From: Casuarina equisetifolia
Taxonomy: Eukaryota > Streptophyta > Magnoliopsida > Fagales > Casuarinaceae
Length of the DNA stretch: 64,000 nucleotides
Direction of reading: 5' to 3'
Assembly (NCBI GenBank): GCA_028551475.1
Contig: CM052354.1
Coordinates: forward strand, 8,748,001 to 8,812,000
In this document: one piece after another, positions 23,760 to 35,599 of the stretch
Position numbering within the stretch: position 1 is the first letter of the stretch
Layout of the letters: each line of letters opens with the position of its first letter
Made by a program: the position numbers and the translations under genes
Notes under the pieces: model-generated
What the model saw: only the letters and a program-made list of their open reading frames with translations
The model's database searches: none
Told to the model about the DNA's origin: nothing

Positions 23760-25162
23760 ATGAAGTTAAATAGAACCCAGAAATGCTGAAATTGGTGCAG
23801 CAAATAAAAGCAGGAGAATTGGGAAATTTGTGGCAACATAAAAATGGGGTAATCTTTTATAAAGGAAGGATGTATCTAAGCCCCCACTTAACCCTTGCTA
23901 GGCCTTTGGTGGAAGAAATGCATTCCGCTACACATGAAGGGGTTCAAAAAACCTTTCAAAGGCTTAAAGCCTCATTCTTTTGGCGAAATATGAGAAAAAT
24001 GGTGCAAGAGGTAATTCAAGAATATTTGGTTTGTCAAAAGAATAAGAGTCTGAACACGCTTCCAGCAGGTTTGATGCAGCCCTTACCAGTGCCCCACGAA
24101 GTTTGGACTGAACTCTCAATAGATTTCATCGAAGGCTTACCAGCCTCCAAAGAAAAAACTTGTGTCTTGGTGGTAGTGGATCGTTTGTCTAAGATGGCAC
24201 ACTTTGTACCTCTTAGCCATCCCTATACAGCAGCAACAGTAGCAGAGGCTTTTTTCCAGAATATCTACAAACTATATGGTATGCCTAAAAAGATTGTGTC
24301 GGATAGAGATAAAGTTTTCACTAGTCTCTTTTGGCAAGAGCTGTTCAATCTCCAAGGAACCAGGCTCAACTACTCTACTGCTTACCATCCCCAATCTGAT
24401 GGGCAAACTGAAGCTGTCAATAAGGTATTAGAGATGTACTTAAGGTGCTTTACTGGGGATCAACCCAAGCAATGGATGAAGTGGCTTCCGTGGGTGGAGT
24501 TTTGTTACAACACTAGCGTACACGGATCCTCTGGAAAGAGTCCTTTTGAAGTAGTATATGAGCGGCTGCCTCCCACTCCTTTAGATTATGTTCCAGGAGC
24601 ATCATCTGTAGAGGCCGCAGATAGGGAACTAATTGAGAGAGATAATGTCCTGCAGTTGTTGAGGGAGAAGCTCCTTGAGTCTCAGAATAGAATCAAGAAA
24701 GTTTATGATAAAGGGAGAACTGATAGAGAATTTCAGGTGGGGGATAAAGTGTTTTTACGATTACAACCATACCGACAGCTTTCTGTTAGCATGAAACGCA
24801 CGGATAAACTATTACCCCGCTACTATGAACCCTTTGAGATCATAGAGAGAATAGGGACATTGGCTTACAAAGTGAAGTTACCAGAATGGTAAAAAATACA
24901 TCCGGTGTTCCATGTGTCATCTTTAAAGAAATCTTGGGGGAAGAATGTACAAGTGTTACAAGATCTACCGTAGTTTTTGGAAGCCGAAGGTACCATACAA
25001 GCACAACCTCAAGCAGTCATTGACACTAGGACCAAGAAAGGTGAGAATCAGATACTTGTGGTGTGGAAAGGATTGCCTGTTTCTGATGCTACCTGGGAGA
25101 CTATTGAGCAGTTTCAATTAAGGTATCCAGATTTTGACCTTGAGGGCAAGGTCCCCTTTTAA
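23760..25162 (+). pseudogene. gypsy integrase and chromodomain
   Basis: From 23783 a 369-codon frame carries the integrase. Its core acidic residues fall in LSIDFIEGLP, VSDRDKVFTS and HPQSDGQTEAVNKVLE; the N-terminal zinc finger has H-x-x-x-H (HSATHEG) and C-x-x-x (YLVCQKNKS), with its first cysteine replaced by tyrosine. The HPVFHVSSLKK segment follows a stop at 24890, and a second stop lies at 24973. A chromodomain-like tail (ILVVWKGLPVSDATWET) ends at 25162 beside the polypurine tract. Such tails are thought to steer chromovirus insertion. Confidence 0.92.
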
Positions 25163-25174
25163 GGGGGAAGAAGT

Positions 25175-25598
25175 TGTCGCATGTCTCTTGTTTTGGTTAA
25201 ATAGTTTGTTAAAATGTTGCTAGTTTTGGGCTCTTGTGTGGGCTGTAACGTGTGGGCATATGTGGCCCAAGTCCATATTTTGTAGTATCCAGGGTAAAAT
25301 CGTAACAGCCCTTGTGTATTGTAAAAGGGGGATTCCGATGGGAAGAACCCTAGACTGTTTTATGAAAAAGCTGATGCTTGTGTTCGGTGTTGTGTCCCTT
25401 TGAAGATGCAGAGGTGCTGTTTCTCTTTTGATGCAGGTGTGTTGTGTCCACTCTGATGCAATTTCTTATTTATTATATTAGGACTGTGTAGTAGAAAGAT
25501 AGCTAGAAGAAAGAAAAATAGTAAGCCAGACCGTGGAGCAGATTGGCCATTACAGTTCCGACGGACAGATTCTGTTAGGAATAAAGTTGTTTGTGACA
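25175..25598 (+). repeat. 3' LTR of gypsy element
   Basis: 424 bp, identical in length to the 5' LTR and followed by CCACG at 25599-25603. Confidence 0.96.
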
Positions 25599-26013
25599 CC
25601 ACGCAGATGATATTAAGAGCAGGAAGGGCTTGGAGAGTTTGATAAAGCCAACCCATAAAGCGCACGAGTAAATCTAGCAGCATTCGATACCAGGGAGACA
25701 CAACAAGAAGTATGGGGAAGATGATCCAAAAGGACGAAGGAGGAAGAAATATTGAGCTTAGTAGTGAAAGAGTTAAGGGACCAGAGAAACGTCTCACTCG
25801 CAAGTAAATTGGGTTCATGGTAATGGGGAGGTTGACTGATGTAAAGAGGAATACCAATATGACAAGGAGGAGAAACAAATATGGTATCACAGAAACAGGC
25901 TGAACAAGCGTTTGAGTTCCCAGATAAGCATGTTGAGCCCAAGACTTGTCTTGGGACGTTGGGACGGTAAGGGTAAGGATGATCAGCGGTGGAACCGCAT
26001 ACCTCAGATCTAC
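25599..26013 (-). pseudogene. Multi-pass membrane-protein gene exon, cut by gypsy element
   Basis: The minus strand is open from about 26013 (LRYAVPPLIILTLTVP) through QDKSWAQHAYLGTQ to three strongly hydrophobic stretches. These include VIPYLFLLLVILVFLFTSV, a serine/leucine-rich pair around SSFWIIFPILLVV, and a last segment LLDLLVRFMGWLYQTL. The frame runs into the gypsy target site and resumes at 19838, so the protein would end with a proline- and glutamate-rich tail. I do not recognise the family. Upstream exons were not located, so whether the gene was intact before insertion is unproven. It may now end prematurely within the gypsy 3' LTR. Confidence 0.6.
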
Positions 26014-26660
26014 AATGCACCGCCTCCTTCTATGCTTTCATCTATGAAACTGAGGAAGAGAAATAGTAATATCAAGAGAGCCCCCAAGATATGCGTGCAA
26101 ATACTAGCATATGCGGATAAACCACATAGAATTGCCTTCTCACATGGATAAACCACATCGTTCTTCGCATGGCGACGAATTATGATGGCCCAATTTGTGA
26201 AGACTTTGCTGGCACGGATACCGTACGACGAGCCAACACTCTCACAACACGTAAAAATGCAATCGCCATAAACGAACTCTTGATTGAAATTTCAATTTCT
26301 CTAGGTTCAGGAAATTGGGAAGAAGGTTGAATGAGGGTTTTTAAACAGTAACTTGAATGAGATTTTTTAAAAAGTAAGTTAATGGCTTTAATTCTATCGA
26401 TTTAAATAGTTAAAGTAAGAATAAAAATGCACATGATAACTCCATATTTATAAATTTATTTTAATTATTTTAAATAATAAATAATACAGTATTTTTGAGA
26501 TAATATTTAAAAAATTATATTTACTTTTTTTTGTTTATATAGCAAAAGATAATATGATAAGAAGAATGTTGGATGTCCAATAGCATTAACAGTATGCTTG
26601 ATGGCTGCCACATGGAGTCATCTTAGAAGGATTGCAAAAGTAAGTGAGAAGTAAATGTGA

Positions 26661-26981
26661 TGTCATGCCCTTTCCCTTTCCCTTTCCCGTAAAGAATACA
26701 CTATTCTATGAAACCAGAGGCATGCAAAAGCTTGAAGAACAAAATGGCAAAAAATCTTGAAGAGCTCAAGGATATCGTCAGCTCTAGAAGATAAGTTTTA
26801 TGAAGGGTCATTATTATTAACTATTTTTGAAATTAGTATAAGTATGGGTGTTGTTTAGCTTTTGTTTGTATAGGTTTGGGAGCTAGATTGAGATTGTTCC
26901 ATTATGATTCCTTGCTTTGATATTCACACAATTTACTCTTATTTAGATTGAAATCGTAAGGAAATCTTTTTTTTTCTATTA
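26661..26981 (+). repeat. 5' LTR of nested copia
   Basis: About 320 bp, starting with a repeated ccctttccctttccc string. It differs from the 3' copy by scattered substitutions and lacks about 55-60 bp present there. The exact right edge is within 2 bases of the primer binding site at 26983. Confidence 0.85.
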
Positions 26982-27025
26982 GTGGTATCAAAGCCAGGTT
27001 TCTGATCATATCTGGGTTCTGTCAA

Positions 27026-27806
27026 ATGACGGCTTTGTCATCTAGGTCCTCAAGTTCTTTAAGGGTTTCTTCAATCTCCAGTTCTTAGTTGCCTTTACCA
27101 CCATTTGATGGTGATAACTATCATTTTTGGTCAATAAAAATAACTGCGTATTTTAAATGGCAAGGTCTCTAGGAAGTAGTAGAAGATGGTATGACAAAGG
27201 TGATAAATGATGAGGAGCTCTCCTCTGCCAAGAAAGAGAAACACAAAAAGAACTAAGAAAATGAGTTAAAGGCATTGGTGGTCATGTAGTTAGCTATTGC
27301 AGACACAGTGTTTGAGAAGATTGCTCATGCTACAACTACACATGAGGCATGGACATCCTTGAAGAATGAATACCTAGGTATTCTAAAAGTACGACAAGTT
27401 AAGATTCAAGCTTTGAAAATAAAGTTAGAATTGTTGAAAATGGGTGATAATGAGTCTGTAGTAGATTATTATGCTTGTGTTAGTCATGTTGTTAGTCAAA
27501 TGAGGAGTCTCAGGAAAGATTTTCCTAAAAGGCATGTTGTGGAAAAACTATTGATAAGTTTGAATAAGAAGTTTGATTCCATTGTTACAACCCTAGAAAA
27601 GACTAAAGATTTTACCAATATGACAACAACTGAGTTGATGGGGTCCTTAGAAGCATTTGAGAAGAGAACTAGTAGGAAAAAAGAAAAAGGGTCTTTAGAG
27701 ACAACCTTTAAAACTAGGCTAGCTATAGAACCTTTGGAACCTAGTGAAAGAGAGAAAAAGGCAAGATATCCACCATGCAAGGTTTGTAATAAAAACAAAT
27801 TCTCTT
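27026..27806 (+). pseudogene. nested copia gag (broken)
   Basis: From ATG 27026 the translation gives a serine-rich start, then FDGDNYHFWSIKITAYF, and from 27308 an open Gag stretch (FEKIAHATTTHEAWTSLKNE to EREKKARYPPCKVCNKNKFS). Early stops occur before 27308. The zinc-knuckle region that follows (CKVCNK) has lost later cysteines and is interrupted by a stop at 27806. Confidence 0.85.
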
Positions 27807-27910
27807 AAAAAATATTATTGGCAAAAGGGTAAGCTATAATGCAGAAATTATTCCCAAGTTCGGGCATGTAGAAAAGGAAGGCAAGTTTAAGAAAAATTTA
27901 GTTAATTATT

Positions 27911-28960
27911 TTGATGAGAAAAAGGATGAGGATACACTATTTTTATGTTTGTCATTCTGCTGTAACTACTGATTTGGATGTTTGGTATGTTGATAATGGG
28001 TGTAGCAATCATATGGGTAGAAATGCTAGGATGTTTAGCAGGTTGGATAGGTCTGCTAAGTCTCATGTCGGGTTAGGCAATGATGAGCTGCTAGAGGTTG
28101 AGGGAAAAGGTGATATTACCATACAAACAAAGGTAGGTCCAAAGATCTTAAAGGATGTGTTGTTGGTTCCTAGTCTTACATTAAACTTGTTAAGCGTAGG
28201 GCAAATGATGGAGAATGGATATACTCTATTATTTAAGAATAAGAGTTGCCACATATTTGATCAAAGTGACTGTACAAATGAGTTAGTGAAAATTGAAATG
28301 GTAAGTCATAGGAGTTTTCCTCTTAAATTGCAGCTTGATTCTTCGAGAGCATTGAAGGTGGCAAAAGATAGGACTTGGCTTTGGCACAGATGGTTTGGGC
28401 ATTTAAATTTTAAAGCTTTGAAGGATTTGCATGAAAAGAAAATAGTAGTTGGATCACCAACAATAGAAATTACAGAAAGTATATATGGTGGTTATGTGTT
28501 AGGAAAAAGTCATAAGAAGTCATTTCCTGTGGGTAGTGGTAGAAATAGTTTAAATCTTTCAGATATAGTGCATTCTGATATATGTGGCCCTATAAAGATT
28601 GAAACTTGTGAAGGAAAAAAATATTTTTTAACATTCATTGATGACTGCACTAGGATGGGATGGGTCTATTTCTTGAGAGAGAAATATGAGATATTTGGTA
28701 TTTTTAAGAGATTTAAAGCATTGGCGGAAAATGAATCAGGAAAAAGTATAAAAGTATTGAGGAATGATCAAGGAGGTGAGTATACATCCAAGGAATGTAA
28801 GAGTTTATGTGCTGAGGAGGGACAATTCATCAGTTTTCTATTAGTTTCAGTCTTGAACAAAATGGTGTTAGTGGGAGAAGAAATAGGACAATCATAGAGA
28901 TGGCTAGGTGCACGATAGAAGAAAAGAAAATGCCCAAAAAATTATAGGGGGAAGCAGTGT
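27911..28960 (+). pseudogene. nested copia protease-integrase (broken)
   Basis: WYVDNGCSNHMG near 27980 is the protease centre, with D-N-G in place of D-S-G. LLSVGQMMENGY and the pre-integrase WHRWFGHLNFKAL follow. The next C-x-x-C reads YGGYVLGKSHK with the first cysteine lost. Integrase aspartates appear in VHSDICGP and RNDQGGEYTS. After a frameshift near 28840 the catalytic glutamate position reads NGVSGRRNRTI, glycine for the usual glutamate. Two further stops precede ILNRSLRKSLNGKIPYEA. Confidence 0.86.
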
Positions 28961-29523
28961 ATATTGTCGTTTATATATTGAATAGAAGCCTAAGGAAATC
29001 ATTGAATGGTAAGATTCCTTATGAAGCTTGAACAAAAAAAAAAAAAATTATTGGAGCATTTTAGGGTAGTTGGATCAATTTGTTATATTCATGTGCCAGA
29101 TCATTTGAGAGGTAAACTTGAGAAAAAGGGTGAAAAAGGTATATTGTTGTGATAGTGCATTATCTAAAGGGTATAGGGTTTTTAATCTGGAGCAATAGAA
29201 ATTGGTGATTTGTAGAGATGTTTTTTATAAGAAAGCTGACTGGGATTGGGAAGAAAATAAAATTGTGTACCATAATTCTAGTGTACCAAGTGTATGGGAA
29301 AAACGAAAAGAGATGAGTGCTGCTGAAAGAACAAAATCGTCTTCTTTGCCAAAAGAAAACATTCCCCCAACTACTTCGGAATCTCCAAACTTGGTCAAAC
29401 TAGCAAGTAAAGAAGCAATAAAAGAAGAATCCTTGGAGGTCTCACCAAAATTTGATCAGTAAATAAGCACTTCTGTAAAGATGAGGTCCCTGGAAGACTT
29501 GTGTGAAAGTTGCAATTTCATAG

Positions 29524-30520
29524 CATCTGAACTTGCTTAGTTTGAAGATGCACTATTGGTTGAAGAATGGATGAAGGTAATGAAGGAAGAGATGGACACT
29601 ATTAGAAGAAATAACACTTGAGAACTCGCAAAATTACCAAAGAACAAGGAAGCAGTAGGAGTCAAATGGGTTTACAAAGTAAAGACTGATGCTGTTAGAA
29701 ATATTGTAAAGTATAAAGCTATATTGGTTGTGAAGAGATATTCTCAAAAGGCTGGAATGGACTATTCAAAAACATTGGCACTTGTTGCTCGAATGGAAAC
29801 AATAAGGTTGATTGTTGCTATTGTTGCACAACACCAATGGAGGATCTTTCAATTAGATGTAAAGTCAACTTTCCTCAATGGAGAGATAAAAGAAAAGATC
29901 TACATTGAAGAACCTGAAAGGTTTGAAGAAGTTGGAAAGGAAGACAACGTGTTAAGGTTAAAGAAAGCACTATATGGGTTAAAGCAAGCCCCATAAGCTT
30001 GGTATAGCAAAATCAATTAGTATTTTACTCAACAGAGGTTTACTAGAAGGCTTAGTGAACCTACTTTGTTTACCAAAGGTAAAGGTAATTCACTTCTAAT
30101 TATTTCTTTATATGTGGATGATCTATTATTTACTGGTAGTTATGAAGTTGATTTGATGAAGTTTAAAGAAGACATGATGAAGGCCTTTGAGGTGAATGAC
30201 ATGGGTGAGATGCACTATTTTCTTGGCATAGAAGTACAACAAAGTTCTCAAGGAATTTTCTATCACAAGGTAAGTTTGTAAAAATTTTGCTAAAAAGGTT
30301 CAATATGCTTTCAAGTAAACTAGTTAGTACTCCTCTTATACCTAATGACAAGGAAAAAATGATTGATGAATCTCTACTAGTAAGTGTAAGGCTTTTTAGA
30401 AGTTTGATTGGAAGGCTTATGTATTTAATTGCTACAAGACCAGATATTTTGTTTGAAGTAAGCTTGCTGTCCTGATACATGCAGAATACCACTCAAATCC
30501 GCTACAGCGAGGGAAAAAGA
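29524..30520 (+). pseudogene. nested copia reverse transcriptase, RNase H missing
   Basis: EEWMKVMKEEMDTI, GVKWVYKVKTDA, IFQLDVKSTFLNGEIKEKIY and LRLKKALYGLKQAP mark the RT. The catalytic YVDD is intact (LIISLYVDDLLFTG near 30110). Stops lie at 29621, 29994, 30019 and 30279, with a frame change before 30287. The domain ends just past RPDILFEVSLLS and RYSEGKRILKSVQG, where copia RNase H should continue, and joins the 3' LTR at 30554. Confidence 0.87.
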
Positions 30521-30553
30521 ATATTGAAGTCTGTTCAAGGGATGTTGAATTGT

Positions 30554-30928
30554 TGTCATGCCCTTTCCCTTTCCCTTTCCTATAAAGAATACATTATTCT
30601 ATGAAACCAAAGGCGGGCAAAAGCTTGAAGAACGAAATGACAAAAAATCTTGAAGAGCTCAAGGATATCATTGACTCTAAAAGATAAGTTTTATGAAGGG
30701 TCATTATTATCCACTATTTTTTAAATTAGTATAAGTATGGGTGTTGTTTAGCTTTCGTTTGTATGGGTTTGGGAACAATCTACTTTGTTTTGTTTTAATC
30801 TTAGTGTATTAGACATTATTTTATTGAAATCAAAAGTGAGATTGTCCCATTGTTCTTTCTTGCTTTGATATTCTCACAGTTTACTCTTATTTAGATTGAA
30901 ACCATAGGGAAATCTTTTTTTCCTATTA
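30554..30928 (+). repeat. 3' LTR of nested copia
   Basis: About 375 bp. It is longer than the 5' LTR because of a segment around 30776-30835 absent there. Confidence 0.85.
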
Positions 30929-31140
30929 AAAAAAAGGAGAATCAGCTTAATTTCGTGATAACTGTGGGAAGGAAATAAAAAGAAAAAGGGGAAAGAAAAG
31001 AAAAGCACTCGTGCAAAGGAGAGAAGAAAATACAAAAACAGAAAAGCTGGTCGCGCAAGCGAAAAACGGAGGGAGAAACAAGAAAAAGGAAAAAAGAGGG
31101 AAGAAAAAAACAAAAAAAAAAAAGGAAAGAAGGACCAATA

Positions 31141-31510
31141 AGGACGTTGCGATCGTGCGAAAGCCGACCCAGTGTTCTCGCCGGTGTGGTGGTAGCGTAA
31201 CGAGGGAGAGAGACAGGGACAGTCGGCCAACGGACGAAGGAGCTGACGGTCGTGCGAAAGCCCACCCAAACGCCGCCTACGTCCAGCGTTTCCGCCGAAG
31301 ACAGGCGGCAAACGCCGTTTGGACTTTGTTTTTCCGGTCGATCTGGGCTATATCCGGTGAGTTCCGACAGGCTAAGAGCATATCCAGCAGATCTGCCCGT
31401 TTTCCGACCGTCTTGTTTCAGTTTCCGACGAAGAAGAACGGCGAACGCCGTCTAGGTTTGTTTTCCGGCAGATCTGCACGTTTTCCGGTCGATCTGCGTG
31501 ATTGGTGGTA
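31141..31510. repeat. GC-rich block with imperfect tandem repeats
   Basis: A GC-rich island in otherwise AT-rich DNA. Related strings recur at about 120-130 bp spacing: ggcaaacgccgtttgg then ttccggtcgatctg (31303-31345), and ggcgaacgccgtctagg then ttccggcagatctg (31440-31475), with ttttccggtcgatctg again at 31481. The open frame over it (31011-31511) is arginine/lysine-rich and matches nothing I know; it is probably not a gene. Confidence 0.65.
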
Positions 31511-32676
31511 GATCGGCGTCCTGAAGAAGACAATGTAATAACAGTTTTATTGTTTTCAATTTAATATACTTTGTTTAATCTTTAATATTGTTCTCGTGGA
31601 TACAGACGAAACCTTGTCATACTGAAATGACTCTCAAAATATTGTATTTTTATGGATTTATTCTCAATTCTCTACAATGCCTTTGGGGATAAAATATTTT
31701 TAAGAACAAGCAAATTATAATTATTTTTGTCTCTATTTTCAATCATTTTGTGATTTATTGTAATAGATTGAGAAAAATTATTGTTATTCTTATCTACATA
31801 GACATAGCTTTTTTCTAAATATTTTTTATTATTTTGGTGTTTACTTTTATGAATCAACTAAATACCAATGGTTTAATATATAATAAATTCTCTTATTTTT
31901 TACAAATAGATGAACTAGTTTGATATTCAATATTCTCTTTTTCATTAATTTTATATCCATAAAAGTTAAATCATTTTAAACCATAATAATATCTAAACTA
32001 ATTTCTTTCCTTTGAATAGAAGATGATGTTTTAATTTTCTTATGTTAAAGTTACAATGTAACCATAAATTTCATAGTTATTATGTTTTATAAAATATTAT
32101 ATTTATGTAAGTTATATATTATTATATTTAACATTTTTAGGTAATTAGTTAACATTTAAATAATCTAATTTATATATTTAAAAAGGAAAAGAGATGATAA
32201 CTACTTCTAAACTAAATATGAATAGACATATACTATATTGTTTATGTGACTTTTGACATAAATTAAACATGTTCATAGATCTTAATGCACTTAATTTATT
32301 TTAATTCATATAAAGATATAGTGAATTAATAAGTTAAATAGGTTTATTATACATAAACATAAGATAGTAAATAAATTAAAAAAATTCATCATCATATAAG
32401 TATTATTATTTTTACAAACATAAATAATTGAAACTCATATCTAGTAATATGATGAAATTAAATACTCTAACATATTTCTTGTATTGCATTCTCTCATTTA
32501 AATTTAGTTGATTAATCTATCATTTATTATTTTGATTTATTAAATAAATTCTAGGAATAATTTATTGTTAATAATTAGTTAGTCTAATATTTACCAATCT
32601 CTATAGACAATACACTTTCTTATTATTATATTACTTATTCAATATGCTAACTTATATTTGAAATTTTTCACAAACA

Positions 32677-35590
32677 TATAGCATCAACAAAAATTATTCT
32701 AAGTTGTGATTTCTATTCAAAGCATACTTAAATTGCCATTATTGTTAGGTGTTGTGATTCCATCTTACTTCTACTATTAGTCTAAATTGTTATTGATTAT
32801 TTAAAGTGTGATTGTGAGCCCACACCAAGAATTAAAATTTGTAATGTTTCTCACAAAAGACTCCTAACTTTGAGTTAGCTTTAGGGCTTTAATTTTACTT
32901 CAAATAAAGTCCAAAAACAATATAGGAGTCCTACAATTTCAAACTTGTAAGGCTCAAGATAATATTATGGAAGGATTTTTTTTTAAGGTGGTAAAGTACA
33001 CGTAAGTGTGGAAAAAGTATGATTTTCAATTGTTATTATTAGTGGAAATATGTTCTTAATTTATTAGCTAAGAGAAAGTCAATGTAGGTCTAAGAGAGAA
33101 CTTGGTCCAAATCACTCATATATTATTTATGTGCATGATGAAAGTCTTAATTTGGAAGTTTGATCTCTTGTAATAAAACTTAAATGAAAAAATATTCTTC
33201 TAATTTTTAAATTAATTTTTGAATTAAGTCTTTAAGTCTTCTAACTTGTATTAAAGTATAGTTAAATATGCTTAACCTCATGCGATTTCAAGGCCAATAT
33301 CACTCCACATGTAATAGTATATGTGGAAGACAAAAATCTAACATCGAAAACATAACATCCTATAGTGAAGCTAATAAAAAAGGTACTTCCCTAACTCTTA
33401 AACTACTTTTAGATTTGGCCTTTGGAACTTTTAATTTTGTGCAATTGCAATCCTTACTCTTATCTTGATTTTACTTTTAGATCATGAACAATTATAAATT
33501 GACTCATTTTTTATAGCAATATCAAGTAAACATGCTACACATAACACCTTAGTTCAAGAAAATTTAATTGACAAAACAATTAACCCAATTCAAAGTACTT
33601 TCTATGAATTGTTAGCAACTTAACTTGTTTGATTGAACTCAAAGTCCATTTATGTGCTTTACTCTATGAATTGCATATATTTATTATAGAAGAAGACTAA
33701 TGTGTTGATAAATGTATTATTTATATTCTCTTAAATAACAAGACAAAATAACCTTCATTTTAGAAGATCATCAATTTGTAACAAATTTTCAAAGAACATA
33801 AGAAAAAATTGTGTAAAGTTACAAACACAGATTTCGGATTTTTTTTTTTTTTAGTATGTAAAGGAAATGAGAAGGTTAGTTTGAAAGAATCTTCCCTAGG
33901 ATTTTATCTCTTTAAATTCCTTTCCTTGTTTTAGTATTTCCTTTTCAATTTTGTACCTTTTTAAAGATAATAGTAACAATTTGTGTCTTTTCATTTAAAC
34001 AACATATGCATATGGTTACAAAAATGGTGATTGGTAGGTGTGGAAATTTTCTTATCTTAATAATTGTTGAAGATGAAAGCCTCACATTGAGAAGATATAA
34101 TATTTAGATAAAGTCTATAAATAAAAGATGTTTCCTAATTTATAAACTAGTTTTAGGTTAAATTTTAAGCTTTTTAATATGGTATCAAAGATTAAATTAA
34201 TCTCATTCAACTCATGTTCAACCTTAAGCCCACCAAATGTTTGGTGTGCAAGAGCATTCATTCCACCACATTAAATCCTAAACCCAAGTTATAGGTGAGT
34301 TTTGATACTTGGCTTATGAACAAGACCACCAATACAACTATTTTTTTAATGGTATAAGTAATTGTAATAATAGACATTTAAGTTTATTGTGCAAAAAGCT
34401 TATTATTATTAAGATGTGGCTAATAAACCCCACAATATTAAGAAAATTATTAAAGTCATGTTTATAATATAATAAGTTTCATCATCTATTAAGTCAATTT
34501 CTGAATTGGATAATATGCTTCTTAATATGGTATTAGAGCCATGATTCTCCTCAACACTTCTATGGGCTTTTATTGGTTTAAGCACATGCATTACACGTAT
34601 AATACAACACCATGATGCTTTGAAAATTTGACCATCAAGGAAACTTGTTAAGATGTAACCAATAAAATCTCACATTGCCAACGAAGTTATTAAAAATCTT
34701 ATTTATAAGATAATGGGTTCAACTTACTATTAAGTTAACTTTTAGGTTAGATGATGAACCCTTTGATATGATATTAGAACTCAAGTTAAATTTGTTTGAT
34801 GTCATGAAATCTTAAACCTAATGTTACTTAGCATGTGAGAGAATATGTGTAAGACAAAAGTTTCATATTGAAAGTATGATTTTTTGCAATGAAATTTAAA
34901 TAAAAGAAATTTTTCTTTTAATTCTTAATCTAGCTTTTAGTTTGGACTTTGTCTTTTTAACATCTATGTCTGTCTTATTGGACTATCTCAAAATCTAAAA
35001 TTAGTCAAATCATTCTTTAAGGTATATCATGTTAATGAATCGTATTTCTATTAAGTTTTTGAAACAAAAACTGCATTAAGTGTAACGTCACATGAATACT
35101 ATATAAAAAAAAAGGTGTCACTAAATACATATTAATAAATATAAAAGATAAATAAATAAATAAATAAAAAGATGCGCAAATGGTTCTATGATCATGCTAT
35201 TGTTCCGTTACAACACTAATTCACAAAGGAGATGACTTATAACTCATCCATGCTCTTTTCGGTAATGAAGGTTAAGGTGGGTTATGTTAATTAGTGAAAA
35301 TTAAGAGTAAAGAGTAATATTGTAGTTTGGTGAGTTATTAGAGTTGGTTTAGAGCGTCAGTGTAGAAGTCTGAACAAATCTGAAAAACCTCAGGTATTAA
35401 AATAATTGATATACTCCAAAAATGTTCAAAGTACTTTTTCAAATCAAATGAATTTTAGTACTTTTTTGTGCGCATGTCATTCGATCACTCTATTTACTGA
35501 AATGAAACTCGTCTCATTGATAGACAAGTGTACATTGTGTGATTTCTTCAGCACCTCGTTAGCATTCACATTTGTATGGGTTGGGGTACC
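32677..35590. other. AT-rich intergenic stretch with decayed dispersed repeats
   Basis: No gene found. Four loosely similar segments (about 34061-34195, 34407-34545, 34650-34790, 34795-34935) each carry a phrase about tcacattg, a taaaaat/ataatg string, tttttaggtt and a tggtatcaaag-like or tgatattagaac ending. Similar phrases recur near 33120, 49680, 54050, 54400 and 55600. They look like old copies of one dispersed element. Confidence 0.45.
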
Positions 35591-35599
35591 ACCGACACT

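Larger units (their letters stand above)
19839..25598 (+). mobile_element. Ty3/gypsy chromovirus, nearly full length, decayed
   Basis: A 5760-bp element with 424-bp LTRs (TGTCGCATG...GACA), perfect CCACG target duplications (19834-19838 and 25599-25603), a primer binding site tggtaccagagcc at 20266 fitting initiator tRNA-Met, and a purine tract aagggggaag (25161-25170). Domain order is gag, protease, RT, RNase H, integrase, chromodomain, the gypsy order. The size and chromodomain fit a Reina-like chromovirus, which is inference. Stops at 20388, 21066, 22101, 24890 and 24973 and a frameshift near 23700 disable it. It is inserted antisense in the last exon of a host membrane-protein gene. Confidence 0.97.
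26661..30928 (+). mobile_element. Ty1/copia retrotransposon with 3' deletion, nested
   Basis: Direct terminal repeats begin TGTCATGCCC at 26661 and 30554. The primer binding site tggtatcaaagcc follows the 5' LTR at 26983. Gag, protease, integrase and RT are in copia order. Reading runs from the RT end straight into the 3' LTR: after MQNTTQIRYSEGKRILKSVQ the RNase H domain and polypurine tract are gone. LTR ends (ctatta) are not the usual CA and no target duplication was seen. It lies inside the AT-rich family A element, so it inserted later. Confidence 0.88.
26434..32676. mobile_element. AT-rich LTR-like element (family A) split by a nested copia
   Basis: Segments 26434-26660 and 30929-32676 align in reverse complement with the solo LTR at 37782-39057. 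The start tgataact matches that LTR's inverted end (tgataatt), the end ttcacaaaca matches ttcaccgaaca, and inner strings such as gagataatatttaaa and tattattatattactt agree. Between the two parts lies a copia element. This copy is about 700 bp longer than the other, mainly a GC-rich block at 31141-31510. I found no clear target duplication (gcaca against tatag), so the outer ends are approximate. Confidence 0.6.

Noticed and set aside
30874-31511. Long overlapping open frames on both strands
   Set aside because: They reflect purine/pyrimidine-rich and GC-rich repeat sequence inside an LTR-like element; no domain is recognisable.
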